A DNA stretch of 64,000 nucleotides, taken from Sepioteuthis lessoniana (taxonomy: Eukaryota; Mollusca; Cephalopoda; Myopsida; Loliginidae). The stretch spans positions 88,748,275-88,812,274 of the forward strand of contig OY757911.1 of NCBI GenBank assembly GCA_963585895.1. Reading direction: 5' to 3'. The notes beneath the pieces were generated by a model that saw only the letters and a list, made by a program, of their open reading frames with translations, did not search any database and had not been told where the DNA came from. The position numbers were made by a program, and so were the translations under genes. Below are positions 21,775-31,635 of this stretch, piece by piece (within the stretch, counting starts at the first letter, position 1; each line of letters starts with the position of its first letter).

Positions 21775-22006
21775 GCAGAAAAGAATGGCCAGTGCAAACC
21801 AGGGACATCGGCTAACGGTGGTGGTTGAGCGGTACCGAAATTCTGCTTATGCAAATGACCTGTATTTTGAATAAGCGAATTTTCGGCTCTACATGAGACA
21901 ACTAATTTCTACTTCGGCAGCAAAAGACCAAGGAGAAATTGGATTTAATGAAGTGAAAGAGGAGACAACGGAAAAGGATGAAGAAGAAACTGATTTCGCG
22001 CGTTAA
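21775..22006 (-). promoter_or_regulatory. CpG-richer segment upstream of the candidate first exon
   Basis: The stretch 21775-22006 has several CpG sites (CATCGGCTAACGG, GAGCGGTACCG, TTTCGCGCG) in otherwise CpG-poor DNA, and lies just upstream of the minus-strand exon candidate. It could be a promoter or untranslated exon, or simply a less-decayed insertion. I see no clear TATA box or initiator. Confidence 0.25.
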
Positions 22007-22039
22007 TTTATAGAAACTTTTTTAATATTTCAATTCTGT

Positions 22040-22108
22040 AAACCATCAATAACTAACTGTTTATGTATCCTGTAATATATTACAGGATAAATAAACAATT
22101 AGTTATTG
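22040..22108. repeat. Perfect-arm palindrome
   Basis: Arms of about 34 bp: CATCAATAACTAACTGTTTA and TATCCTGTAATATA against their complements, with almost no loop. A degenerate version is at 47416-47470 in the related repeat copy. Confidence 0.85.
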
Positions 22109-22185
22109 ATGCAAGTTAGTTATTGAGCAAGACTTCTCAAACAAATATGTGAACTTTCATTTATTCTAATGATAATAGGGAGAGT

Positions 22186-22250
22186 CCCTCTGGCACAGTG
22201 GCTAACATACTGGACTGTGACATTGTTGTTATGGGGGTTTCAAAGGTAAT
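22186..22250 (+). repeat. Head of SINE family C, truncated
   Basis: AGAGTCCCTCTGGCACAGTG, GGCTAACATACTGGACTGTG, then the homology ends after about 60 bp. Confidence 0.7.
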
Positions 22251-23340
22251 TTATGATATTGTTTGCTATTTGACTCCATTCTGGGTCATTCTATTCTTAC
22301 CCCCTGTTATCTTGCTAGTTTAACTTCTCGGATATGAAGGCTGTAAAGGAATTATATGAAAGAAGAAGATAGTAAAAGATAGGAGATAAAGATATCTTTT
22401 ATATTTTGCCTTTATTTCTTGGTTCAATAATCATTCAGTGGGTGAGGAAATTCTTCCTGAAAACAAATAAAATGGTTGAATCTCCCAGTCAAGGTGTTAA
22501 AATGTGTTAGTCATTCTTGGGTATATATGTCCAAATTTGGCATTTAAAGTGTTAACATGTTAGACACTTTTGGGAGATATGTCTAAATCTGGTGTTTTCA
22601 GTTGTTATTAAGTCCATTGTGTTGTGTCTTAATTGTGATTCTGATGAGTTCATTATTCCGTGTTTTTAGTCATGGGTCATTAGTAAAAGAGGTGGCTGCT
22701 ATTAGTGGAAAGGTTAGCCACTGTGTTGTCTAGAGACAGACGCATGGTGCCTTCCACCACCAGCAAGAAATATTTAGGTGTCACTCCGGTGGGCACTGCT
22801 AAAAGAGAACGAGACTCTCTCCCTTACTGGGACAGCTCCTTTTCTTTGAGCATGCATATTCTGCATTGAATCTCAGGGGAAAAAAAGATTATCAGGATTT
22901 AATGCAAATATTACTAAGCGAATTAAGCTATTATGTGAGTATGTTTAATGATTTTTTAGAGGGAAGCATTACAAGTAATTTTGATATAGTAATGTGTGTA
23001 AATGATGAAAAGTAGGATTGTCAGTAGTTAGAAATTAATGTCAGCATTTCTGATAGAAGGAGACTATTATAATAGTTGTCTCTTTTTTAAAGGTAATTTG
23101 GTAAAGGCAAAATTCATTAAGAGTAAAATGGAACTATCTGAGGGTCTGAAACTGCTTTGGGAATTGAGGAGGATGCTTATTAAAGAATGATGGTTAGTAA
23201 AAAACAAACAAACTAGTTTTGCAAGCTATTGTTTGAGCCTTGACCCTGATTAGTTTAGGCTTAGTAAATATTTACTTTTCTATAGAAGTGTATAATATGA
23301 AAATGTAATTAGCTAAGAGGTCACACAACATATAGGAATA
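22251..23340. other. Unassigned DNA with a GC-richer patch
   Basis: It includes a short direct repeat (TATATGTCCAAATTTGGCA near 22523 and TATGTCTAAATCTGGTG near 22577) and a GC-richer block at 22690-22860 (CTTCCACCACCAGCAAG, CACTCCGGTGGGCACTGC). I cannot assign either. No exon signature was found. Confidence 0.4.
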
Positions 23341-23344
23341 GAAC

Positions 23345-23895
23345 CAATAGATTTGGTTTGGTTGGATTTTATGGCATATCAACCTTTGTAGATTATTTAA
23401 TGCCAAATCCATTTTTATACAAATAATCAGTTCTGTTTCAAACAATTCAGTTTAGCATTAGTATGGAGTTTAATTCTCAAAAACATTTCTATTTCAAGCT
23501 ATTCAGTTTAGTCAAACAGTTCTTTTTCAAACAATTCAGTTAAGTATAAGTCCAGTTTCAATGTAAAAAACAGTTCTATTTCAAGCAATTGAGTTTAGCA
23601 TAAGTATGCAGTTTAAATATCAGTTCTATTTATTTCAAGGAATTCAGTTTATCATAAGTACATAGTTTAGTTCTATTTGACCCATAGATAGGACCCTATC
23701 AGGTGTTACCACTCCAGGACAGAGTGGACCTGGGAGTGATAGCAATGAAGGGTTACTCCACATCCCCCAAAGCTCCACCATTACTGGAGCTTTACCATCA
23801 GATGGCTGTCATATCCAGGATATTCGTTGGGGGAGTATTACCCTTCTACAGATATACAGTCAGTTTATTCTACAGCCCAAGCTGACTGGGCCACC
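23345..23895 (-). repeat. SINE family D copy
   Basis: The tail is at the left (GGATTTTATGGCATATCAAC, TTAATGCCAAATCC), then an internal array of CAATTCAGTTTAGCATAAGT units about 45 bp apart, then the head block GACCCTATCAGGTGTTACCA to CCAAGCTGACTGGG. Confidence 0.88.
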
Positions 23896-24005
23896 TAGAT
23901 AAAAGTATGAAACCCAAAATTCTGTTTCATAAAATGACTGAAGATGGAAACTTAGGTGCAACTTTGAAGAAAACAATACAACATCCATCTTTAACTCCTT
24001 TTAAG

Positions 24006-24615
24006 CATACATGTATTTCATATCTAATAGCAATCCATCAAATGCTTGATGGTAGTGATCATTTAAAAGTATTTGATTTTAGGATAGACACTGTAAAATA
24101 TGAAGATATATTTCTCTTGCAATTAAGTACGATGTAATTAATGTAGAACTAGAATGTATCTCAAGATAGGAGGAACATGCAATTCTTAATTCAGTCATCT
24201 TGTATTGATCAGGTATAGTGTCACTTAATTTGGATGATTGAAAAGAAACTCATATTATAAATTGAACTATGGATGATGACTTAGCATTAGCTAAAAATTT
24301 AGTGTTTCATCTGAATCAGTATCTAACTTTTCTAGATAAAGTGAATATTTCTATGAAATAGTACAATGATAATATGGTGTTTTATTTGTAATTGCATTGG
24401 ATGGAAAATTATAGTCATGTCATTATGTGTTTAGGATTTAGATAGGAAAATGACAGGTTGAAGCTTAAAAATTATTTGCTGCTGGAATATTTAACAAAAA
24501 AAATGTCTGTCAGGAAATCAGGATTACATTAAACTTTTGTAAAGAGAGCATAACAATTTAGTGAAATTCAAGATTTTATTTAATATGTAGAACAAACATA
24601 TGGAGACATTGTTTC
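24006..24615 (+). repeat. Left arm of a large inverted duplication
   Basis: This 610-bp arm (for example CCATCAAATGCTTGATGG, AATTAAGTACGATGTAATTA and ATGATAATATGGTGTTTTAT) recurs in inverted order at 26805-27420, with few substitutions and small indels. No coding potential is recognised. The homology ends in ordinary DNA on both sides. Confidence 0.88.
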
Positions 24616-25782
24616 TTAGCTTATTATGAGGTCAGACATCTGACAATAAGATTTTACACAAGTGTGTGTTTATTTGAAAATACTGTTTTTATATTAACTC
24701 AGGCAAAAATTATGGAATTAGCACACTTAGATGTTCATTTAGATTGTAGATTTTTTTATTTAGCAGTAAATAAACTAATAATAGATAAGATGCAAAATAT
24801 TTCTTTAATAGCTAAACATTCTGGGTTTATAAAATATTTCTTAAACTAAATTAAGTGTGTTTTGCTAAGGTTAGTATAATTGCAAAAGCAAAAAAAGCTT
24901 GATGTTTTTTTTCTTTCTCTAAACTTAATCAAGTATATAACAAATTAATTTTATGTTTAGGCTTTATCTACTTTTCATATAAACTTTGCCCTTTGAGGGA
25001 CAAAATCAGAAGGAAAGACTCATAATTGAATTTAGATTTCTAATGAAACAAATATTTACCATATATACTCAAGTATCATTCAATATTATCCAAAACTATT
25101 TGTTGACTTTTGCTGCTGGAAATTGTTGGCGTACCAAATGGCTTACACACACAATGCTTGAATCTTTGTATATGGTGAAACCCCCTAATATCAGGCAAAA
25201 AATTAAGGTCTTAGAAAGTTGCATGATATCCAAATATATACACTAGTTAATAAGAGATGGGGGAAGGGGTCACAAAACCAAAGAGAATATGGCTTGCTTC
25301 CTTTCTTCTTCCTTTATTTGTTCCTAGAAATTGTCAGCCTGCAAGGGAAATAATTGAATCTACTTTTTAGTCTACAGATACTTTTGTTGGAAAATAATTA
25401 AAAAAAAAAAAAAATCGACTTTCATGTGACACACGTGTAGTAGAATTACACAGGTGTTGAATCTGTCATAAGAGCAAGATTTAAAAAGAGGCTTGTAAAC
25501 AGGAAAGGTGGCTTTGTATAATGTAACTATATAAACAAATAAAATGAGGAGAAATACAGTCACCCTACATACATTATGGAAATAGGGGAAAGTTTTATAA
25601 AAGAAGAATGTTCATAATTGTTTGGAATACAAACAACAAAGGCTGTAAATTTTATGAGCTAAAAAGAAGTTTTAATGTTTATTAAACAACCAATGAAACA
25701 CGATGATATTGATGCAGCAATTTAAGAAGGGGTGAAGGATTCTAATAGGCATTTCATGGTTTAATTTTGTTTGGTTTTGGGT
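24616..25782. other. Spacer of the inverted duplication, unassigned
   Basis: AT-rich sequence with no exon signature. It contains a poly(A) run near 25401-25414. Confidence 0.4.
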
Positions 25783-25985
25783 TTCTTTATTTAATGGCAT
25801 ATCAGTTATTTGAAGTCAGAGTGGTCCTTGTAAAAGTACAGCAGTGATACTATTTAACCCATAGCTGGAAGGATAAAGGGTATTAGTCCAAAGGTGAAGG
25901 TAATAGTGCGACTGGAATTTGGACTTGCTTACTACAATTCTGCAAATGCAGCACTTTAACCATTAGCCATAGGGATTCTCTCGGT
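25783..25985 (-). repeat. SINE family C copy
   Basis: TTTAATGGCATATCAGTTAT, then TACTATTTAACCCATAGCTG and AAAGGGTATTAGTCC, with a tRNA-like head near 25960 (TTTAACCATTAGCCATAGGG). Confidence 0.83.
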
Positions 25986-26144
25986 TTTATTTGGATAATC
26001 AAAAAATGATATTCACTTTTACTGCAGCCCTACAAAATTATCATTCAGTTACAAAGTGGAGTGGAAATTGCTTCCTTCTCTTAGAATAATATACTTAAAA
26101 TGCTCTGATTAATTTCTTATGATGTGCTGTTTTTTCTGGGTTTC

Positions 26145-26147
<3 letters not shown>

Positions 26148-26179
<32 letters not shown>
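26148..26179. repeat. (TA)n microsatellite
   Basis: Sixteen TA units just left of a SINE D tail. Confidence 0.92.
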
Positions 26180-26184
<5 letters not shown>

Positions 26185-26191
26185 GTTAAGT

Positions 26192-26690
26192 GTGGTTTGG
26201 TTTTATGGCATATCAACCATTGTTGGTTATTTAATGCCAAATCCTGTTTTTACACATGTATAAAATATATGTGTAAACACATTTTGTCAGTTCACAGAGT
26301 TAAATGATCAAACAGTTCTATTTCTAACAATTCAGTTTAGCATAAATCAACAAAGTTAAATAGTTCCAAGTATTGTTATGTATCACTAACAATTCAATTA
26401 AACATCAGTCATTTGTTTACACACAGTTAAGTGATCAAACAATTTATCATAAGTCATTTGTTTGCACTCAGTTTAAATGTCAAACAGTTCTATTTGACCC
26501 ATAGATAAGACCCTATCAGGTGCTACTACTCTGGGCCAGAGTGGACTTGGGAGCAATGGCAGTTAAGGAGTACTCTGCATTCCTCAAAGCTCCAGCATTA
26601 CTGGAGCCTCACCACCAGACTCTTTACTTTCATATCCAGGACACTCATCTCTCTGCAGAGTGTATTTATAGCTCCAGAGAATTTTTGTAA
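26192..26690 (-). repeat. SINE family D copy
   Basis: Tail GGTTTTATGGCATATCAACC, minisatellite units with CAATTCAGTTTAGCATAA, and head block GACCCTATCAGGTGCTACTA to CTCATCTCTCTGCAGAG, slightly truncated at the head end. Confidence 0.87.
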
Positions 26691-26804
26691 TACATAGACT
26701 TCCATGAAGTCTGATGAAAGTTACTTAGGATATTTCATCACATTTTACTAATCTTTACAAAAAGACCACTTGTTCCAGTTAAGACAATTCATCAGAATGC
26801 TAAA

Positions 26805-27420
26805 CCCACAATTTCTCCATATGTTTGTGCCACATACTAAATAAAGTCTTGAATTTCACTAAATTAATATGCACTCTTCAAAAAAGTTTAATGTAACCCT
26901 GATTTCCTGACAAAGACATTTTTTGCCAAATATACCAGCTGGGAATAATTTTAAACCTGTCATTTTCCTATCTAAATCCTAAACACATAATGACATGACT
27001 ATAATTTTCCATCCAATGCAATTACAAATAAAACACCATATTATCATTGTACTATTTCATAGAAATATTCACTTTATCTAGAAAAGTTAGATACTGATTC
27101 AGATGAAACACTAAATTTTTAGCTAATGCCAAGTCATCATCCATAGTTCAATTTATAATATGAGTTTCTTTTCAATCATCCAAATTAAGTGACACTATAC
27201 CTGATCAATACAAGATGACTGAATTAAGAATTGCATGTTCCTACTATCTTGAGATACATTCTAGTTCTACATTAATTACATCGTACTTAATTGCAAGAGA
27301 AATATATCTTCATATTTTACAGTGTCTATCCTAAAATCAAATACTTTTATAAGATGATCACTGCCATCAAGCATTTGATGGATCGCAATTAGATATGAAA
27401 TACAAGTATGTTTTTAATAT
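26805..27420 (-). repeat. Right arm of the large inverted duplication
   Basis: Reverse-complement partner of 24006-24615. It differs by scattered substitutions and short indels (for example CTTATAAAAG against TTTAAAAG). Like its partner, it has no SINE insertion. Confidence 0.88.
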
Positions 27421-27541
27421 GTTCAACACAAAAGTCTTATAACTGAACATCAATTTTCTTTTTCAAGGACTACCTCATATGTAAATCTACAAGCTAGTAA
27501 CAAATAATTGTTTTTTTATATTTTTCATGATTTTCTACCTT

Positions 27542-27772
27542 GGTTTGGTTTCTTTGTTTAATGGCATATCATAAGTTATTTAATGCCAAATCCATTCTTG
27601 TAGAACAGTAATGGTACTATTTAACCCATGGCAGAGGGAATGAAGGGTTCACACCTTTCTCAAGAGTATTAGTCCAAAAGTGAACATAATAGAGTCACAA
27701 GAGTTCAAACTTGGTAACTATGATGTCACAGTTAAGTATATTAGCCACTATGCCATTGGAACCCCCACCACC
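27542..27772 (-). repeat. SINE family C copy
   Basis: TTTCTTTGTTTAATGGCATA, then ATGGTACTATTTAACCCATG and CAAGAGTATTAGTCC, with head TTAGCCACTATGCCATTGG. Just outside the inverted duplication. Confidence 0.85.
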
Positions 27773-27832
27773 TTAGTCCAAAAATTAGAACTAGAATTTT
27801 TGATTAGACACACTGGATAAACACAAGCATTA

Positions 27833-28190
27833 TCATACTATATGAGTTATCATCACATACCAGCAGCATGGATTCTGTTGACCCGCTCTCATCATCCATC
27901 CCTATTCGTAAGTTCTCTAAAAAACAACCAATGTCCACACAGAGCTGATGAATGTAACTTTTTGCTGGTCAGATAACACTAGTGTGTCCATGTATACGAG
28001 TTCATAGGAGAATGTTTCTTATGACTTTGTTCCTAATTTCCAGTCGTACCTAGCATGTCTTGCTCAGATTATTTGTGAGATGGGAGGTAAGTAGTTGTAT
28101 AGCTGTTGTTTTGTAGAATGCTGCTTCCAGGATTTGTATATTATTGTGCTCTCTGTGTTATACAATATAAGTGCATATATAATACAGTCT
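27833..28190 (-). pseudogene. RTE-type LINE 3' end, relic
   Basis: It shares with 35190-35590 the order: TCATC tail, CTGTTGACCCGCTCTCATC, AGAGCTGATGAATGTAACTT, GTGTCCATGTATACGAG, TTCTTATGACTTTGTTCC, TAGCATGTCTTGCTCAG, and CTTCCAGGATTTGT. All frames are broken. Confidence 0.7.
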
Positions 28191-28840
28191 AAACTATGTT
28201 TGTATTATGTTGGCTCACCTCATATTTTGGTCAGAAAAATCTAATATTGAAAAGAATATTACCATTTAAAAATCCGAGTGACAGGTATTCATCTACTACC
28301 TAGAAGTACATATATTTGGGCAACCTGAATTCCAGCCAGGAAATCCCCCCATTTCTACATAACTACTACCTATAAAATGTTGTAATCTGTTATTGAGGGT
28401 GGAGTCCATGGCTTGGAGGGTGGAGGTGGAGATTTTATGGGTAAATAACTGAGATACACATTCTTTTCCTATATTATACTTATGATAATTCATAATTACA
28501 CACATAAAAAAGCTCCAAAGCCAAAATATATGATATATCAAGAATAAATGTTTAAGCAAGAGGGTGTCTTTTTGAAAGTACCATAACTGATTTTAACATT
28601 TTATACTGTATATATATGGATTAGCAAAATTTGGCCTTCTCATTTTTTCATGAAGTATTTTTTTTTTCAAATCATGAAGAATGAGTGTAGGAACTCAAAC
28701 AATTTTATGCAGCATTTCTAATCATCAACCTTGTCACATTTCTTATTTACTGATGGCTGAATTTTTAATGGGTTGCTTTTGATTTAAATGCAATAGGAAT
28801 GTAATTAGCTTTTTTTTCAAATGTAAAGTAAAAATCTCTA

Positions 28841-28842
<2 letters not shown>

Positions 28843-28873
<31 letters not shown>
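28843..28873. repeat. Poly(A) run of 31
   Basis: An uninterrupted A tract. It could be the tail of a plus-strand retroinsertion, but I see no clear body upstream. Confidence 0.9.
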
Positions 28874-28875
<2 letters not shown>

Positions 28876-29204
28876 CCTATGTGAATTTATTCACTACTTT
28901 TTTTCTGAACATTTGGATCTGCATTTTTATGAGTAACTGAAATTAAAACACCCCCCCCAAAAAAAAATTATTAGACATTTTGAAAAGCAATAATAAAAAA
29001 AATAATAAATATTAACTTTCTCAATGGGGTCTATTTAGATCAATAAATCAAATACTGCTAACATTTGATAGCATATAAAACCTCCATTATCTAATAGACA
29101 ATTGATATTACTGTGCTATAGAATTAGACTACCAGTACTTGTATCTAAACCTATGGTGTAAATGTAAACATTAGCTTATTTCAAGACCTGGGATATATTT
29201 AGAT

Positions 29205-29435
29205 TTTTGGTTTCTTTGTTTAAAGGCATATCATGTGGGTTATTCAATGCCAAAACCTTTTTTGTAAAAGGACAATAGTGGTACTATTTTATCCATAGAT
29301 GTGGGGATAAGAGGACTCATACCTTTCCCAAGAGTATTAGTCCAAAAGTGAATGTAAAAGCATCACTGGAACTTGAACTTGCATACTATGATGTTGCAGT
29401 TCAGCACATTAGCCATTATTTCACAGGGACTCCAC
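29205..29435 (-). repeat. SINE family C copy
   Basis: TTTCTTTGTTTAAAGGCATA, GGTACTATTTTATCCATAG, CCAAGAGTATTAGTCC, head TTAGCCATTATTTCACAGGG. It lies about 280 bp left of the 29716-29766 exon. Confidence 0.84.
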
Positions 29436-29715
29436 CAGAGATATTTAGGAGGAAGAAAAAGGAGGAGGTGTTATTAGCCATCAAATATTGTCATTACTAA
29501 GCACTGTTTTGCCTCTTTTAATTGGAATGATTAAATTGTTTTTTGTTTTTGTTTTTAAGAAAGCTGGAGTAACAGCATTAAAACATTTTAGAAGTGTAGG
29601 AACCAAAAACCTGTTTTTAAAAAGAAAATAGATTCTTTTATAGAACAAAAAGAATTAATATTTATGAAGATGTTTGGTTAAAGTTGAAAAGAAAAAAAGA
29701 ATTATTGTTACTCAC

Positions 29716-29766
29716 AGTTGACAAGAGACGGTCCCAGGAGAATGCAATTTTATCTGAGTCTTTTCC
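29716..29766 (-). CDS. Probable 51-bp upstream exon of the SLC23-like gene
   Basis: It has a strong acceptor (CTATTTCTATTTTTCAG before 29766) and a good donor (CAACT|GTGAGT after 29716). Read in phase 0 it encodes GKDSDKIAFSWDRLLST, 17 codons, open and hydrophilic. Both borders are at codon boundaries, so it would join in frame to TNPMADD at 19215. SLC23 N-termini are long, variable and Ser/Asp-rich, which fits. Coding use is inferred only from splice sites and phase; no homolog is recognised. It could belong to another minus-strand transcript. Confidence 0.55.
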
Positions 29767-30209
29767 CTGAAAAATAGAAATAGAACTGATTAAAAAAAAA
29801 AAAAAAATAAACAAACTAATACAATTTTATGAATGCAGTTGAGAAAAAAATCCACATATTGCTGCTCATGACATTTATAAGGTTTCTTGCAGGTGTTTAA
29901 TCTAAAAAATTAAGATATATAACTTAAAATCAATAAATATTAACTCACCTTTCTGTAGCAGTCTTATCACTACCACTTTCAGATACTTTGGGAAAAATGC
30001 AAAATTTAGTAATGAGATTGTCGTAAGGAGGTGTGTAAACATTCATTTTAAGTTTTATCCTGTTATACTAGCCGGTGCTGAGCACTTTTTAGACATATAA
30101 AAAAGTTTTTAGAAGGATTTATTTTTGCCATCTGATGAGGCAAATCGTACTTAATGAATTGTTAAAATAAATTTATAATGACATAATATCTGTTGAGTTT
30201 TCCTTGGTG

Positions 30210-30210
<1 letters not shown>

Positions 30211-30249
<39 letters not shown>
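30211..30249. repeat. (TA)n microsatellite
   Basis: About 19 TA units. Confidence 0.93.
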
Positions 30250-30252
<3 letters not shown>

Positions 30253-30260
30253 AGTCACAT

Positions 30261-30323
30261 CTGATGATTGTACTTTTTCAAAGTACATGAAATTGGTAGT
30301 AATGAGACTGCCACAAAGGGGTG
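30261..30323 (+). ncRNA. Hammerhead-like hairpin motif, candidate
   Basis: CTGATGA (30261-30267) is followed by a perfect 7-bp stem (GTACTTT 30270-30276 with AAAGTAC 30280-30286), then GAAA (30289-30292). A second 7-bp stem follows (TGGTAGT with ACTGCCA, near 30294-30313). This matches hammerhead box I, stem II, box II and stem III. The required UH cleavage step after stem III is not evident (CAAAGG follows), so activity is doubtful. Confidence 0.3.
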
Positions 30324-30345
30324 AGTAAACATTAATTCATTTTAG

Positions 30346-30435
30346 GTTTATCTTGCCCAAGTGGTTGGTATTGAGCACTTTTTTGATTTTCATAAATCAA
30401 AAAAATGCTCAATACCAGCCACTTGGGCAAGAAAC
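30346..30435. repeat. Perfect long hairpin
   Basis: Arms of about 42 bp (TTGCCCAAGTGGTTGGTATT and GAGCACTTTTTTGATTT against their complements) meet at about 30390 with a loop of a few bases. The left arm is the end of the direct repeat at 30297-30385. Confidence 0.9.
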
Positions 30436-31016
30436 ATCTTTAGAACTATTTGTTGATTCCACTAAATTTTTAGTAGAGCAAAATTTTATGATTACTTGAA
30501 TCAGGAGAATCATTTTATTGAACCAGTTAAAAATAATAAAACTAAAGGGACCCTTTTGTCTGGTGTGTTTTCAATAGTCGCACTGGGATTGGTTAAAAGT
30601 AAAATTCATTAACAAGTGGGGTAATATTTTGGACCACCCCCGAAACAGAGGTAAAAAAAAAAAAAAAAAAAAAAAATCAACTCTTGAGATTCCCACCAAG
30701 TTCTCCAAACAGAAAAAGTGTATAAAATTGTGCGGACAGATAAGACAATTTTAAACTCTTGGTCTGTTTGTTGAACTTAGTGGGAATCTCAAGAGTTTTT
30801 TTTTGTTTTGTTTTTTTACCTTCTCTTTTAGCCCTACCTCTAGAAATATTATCCCACTAGTTAATGAATTTTACTTTTAACTGATTCCGCTGTGACTACT
30901 GAAAATGTGTCAGATGAAAAGGTCCCTTTAGTTTAGTGTTATTATTTTAAACTGATTCCATAAAATGATTCCCCTGATTCACGTAATTATATAAATAAAC
31001 AAATACTTCTGAAAAC
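30436..31016. mobile_element. Large palindromic foldback element
   Basis: Arms of about 280 bp centred near 30738. Paired blocks include AAAGGGACCCTTTTGTCTG with GATGAAAAGGTCCCTTTAG, GTAAAATTCATTAACAAGTG with CTAGTTAATGAATTTTAC, and AACTCTTGAGATTCCCACCA with TAGTGGGAATCTCAAGAG. The arms differ by substitutions and a 24-bp poly(A) run at 30653-30676. No gene inside. It is likely a non-autonomous DNA element, inserted next to the hairpin at 30346. Confidence 0.85.
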
Positions 31017-31017
31017 G

Positions 31018-31020
<3 letters not shown>

Positions 31021-31052
<32 letters not shown>
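31021..31052. repeat. (AC)n microsatellite
   Basis: Sixteen AC units at the right edge of the foldback element. Confidence 0.95.
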
Positions 31053-31054
<2 letters not shown>

Positions 31055-31094
31055 TTATATATCTTCTCAGCTTTCCTCTTGATTACGAGGATGA

Positions 31095-31289
31095 TTATCT
31101 TTGAACTTGTGGGCTTTGTAATGTCTTAAATTCAGAAAGGCTTTTAAAAGCTCTATTACATTGTTGGTAGATAAATTCGTTTGGGATATTTGTTGGTTCT
31201 ATGCTTTTATCATTAATATGGTGTATATTCCTTCGTCCAGTGAGACTAGACTTGTTCATACATTGCTTGTGACATAAAGGATAGATCAA
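31095..31289 (-). pseudogene. Possible LINE C-terminal zinc-finger fragment
   Basis: The minus strand reads IEPTNIPNEFIYQQCNRAFK and then SLSEFKTLQSPQ. The spacing resembles a degraded C2H2 'C..C.R.F.S..GL..H...H' finger found at the end of some LINE proteins; here one Cys and the His residues are replaced. It could equally be a decayed host zinc finger. Weak evidence. Confidence 0.35.
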
Positions 31290-31635
31290 CTCCTTGTGTT
31301 GATTGTAACCTTAATAGTCAATCTAAGGTTTCTGCATGTGACTCCTAATACCTTCTTTTCAGTCTGACTTATGATAAGCAAACATGACTACATTCTTCAA
31401 AAATGTATTGAGTTATAGATGAGTTAATACCATCCTTTTTTTCCAGTGGCACACTTTACTTTGACTTGTTTGATACATTCTTCAATATGAAGAACAGCTC
31501 CAGAAAATATTGCCACTCATTGGACATTCATATGACTCATGTATACATTTATATCTGGTACCTATTCAAAATGAATAATAACCAATACATCATAATTTTC
31601 GCATATGATAGATGTCTAAATTTCTGAGATGAAGC

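Larger units (their letters stand above)
21160..22150. repeat. Long dispersed repeat, copy 1
   Basis: About 500 bp at 21160-21672 match 46940-47412 in order (AAAAAAGCCTGTCAGAAAGT, CATTAAAACATTTTGTCTCT, AATTCTGCATGTCTTGCATT, TACTTACAAATGCTACTTTT). After this, copy 1 has about 360 bp absent from copy 2; homology then resumes at AACCATCAATAACTA (about 22036) and runs into a shared SINE C head. A third, partial copy is at 48600-48790. The identity of the repeat is unknown. Confidence 0.75.
30010..30385. repeat. Direct repeat pair flanking a (TA)n tract
   Basis: About 85 bp at 30010-30097 (AGTAATGAGATTGTCGTAAG to GGTGCTGAGCACTTTTT) recur at 30297-30385 (AGTAATGAGACTGCCACAAA to GGTATTGAGCACTTTTTT). 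The 30211-30249 TA tract and a CTGATGA hairpin lie between them. This may be one duplicated or tandem-inserted element. Confidence 0.7.

Noticed and set aside
21893-22006. Short plus-strand frame with acidic C-terminus (EVKEETTEKDEEETDFAR)
   Set aside because: Only 37 codons from ATG, preceded by a stop, with no acceptor visible. It overlaps the CpG-rich segment opposite a better minus-strand splice donor; kept only as a finding note.
23345-23700. CRISPR-like spaced repeats
   Set aside because: The repeated units in SINE D are degenerate minisatellite units in an animal genome, with repeat-derived spacers and no cas genes.
26119-26307. Open frame with a Tyr-Ile repeat
   Set aside because: Reads a TA microsatellite into a SINE tail.
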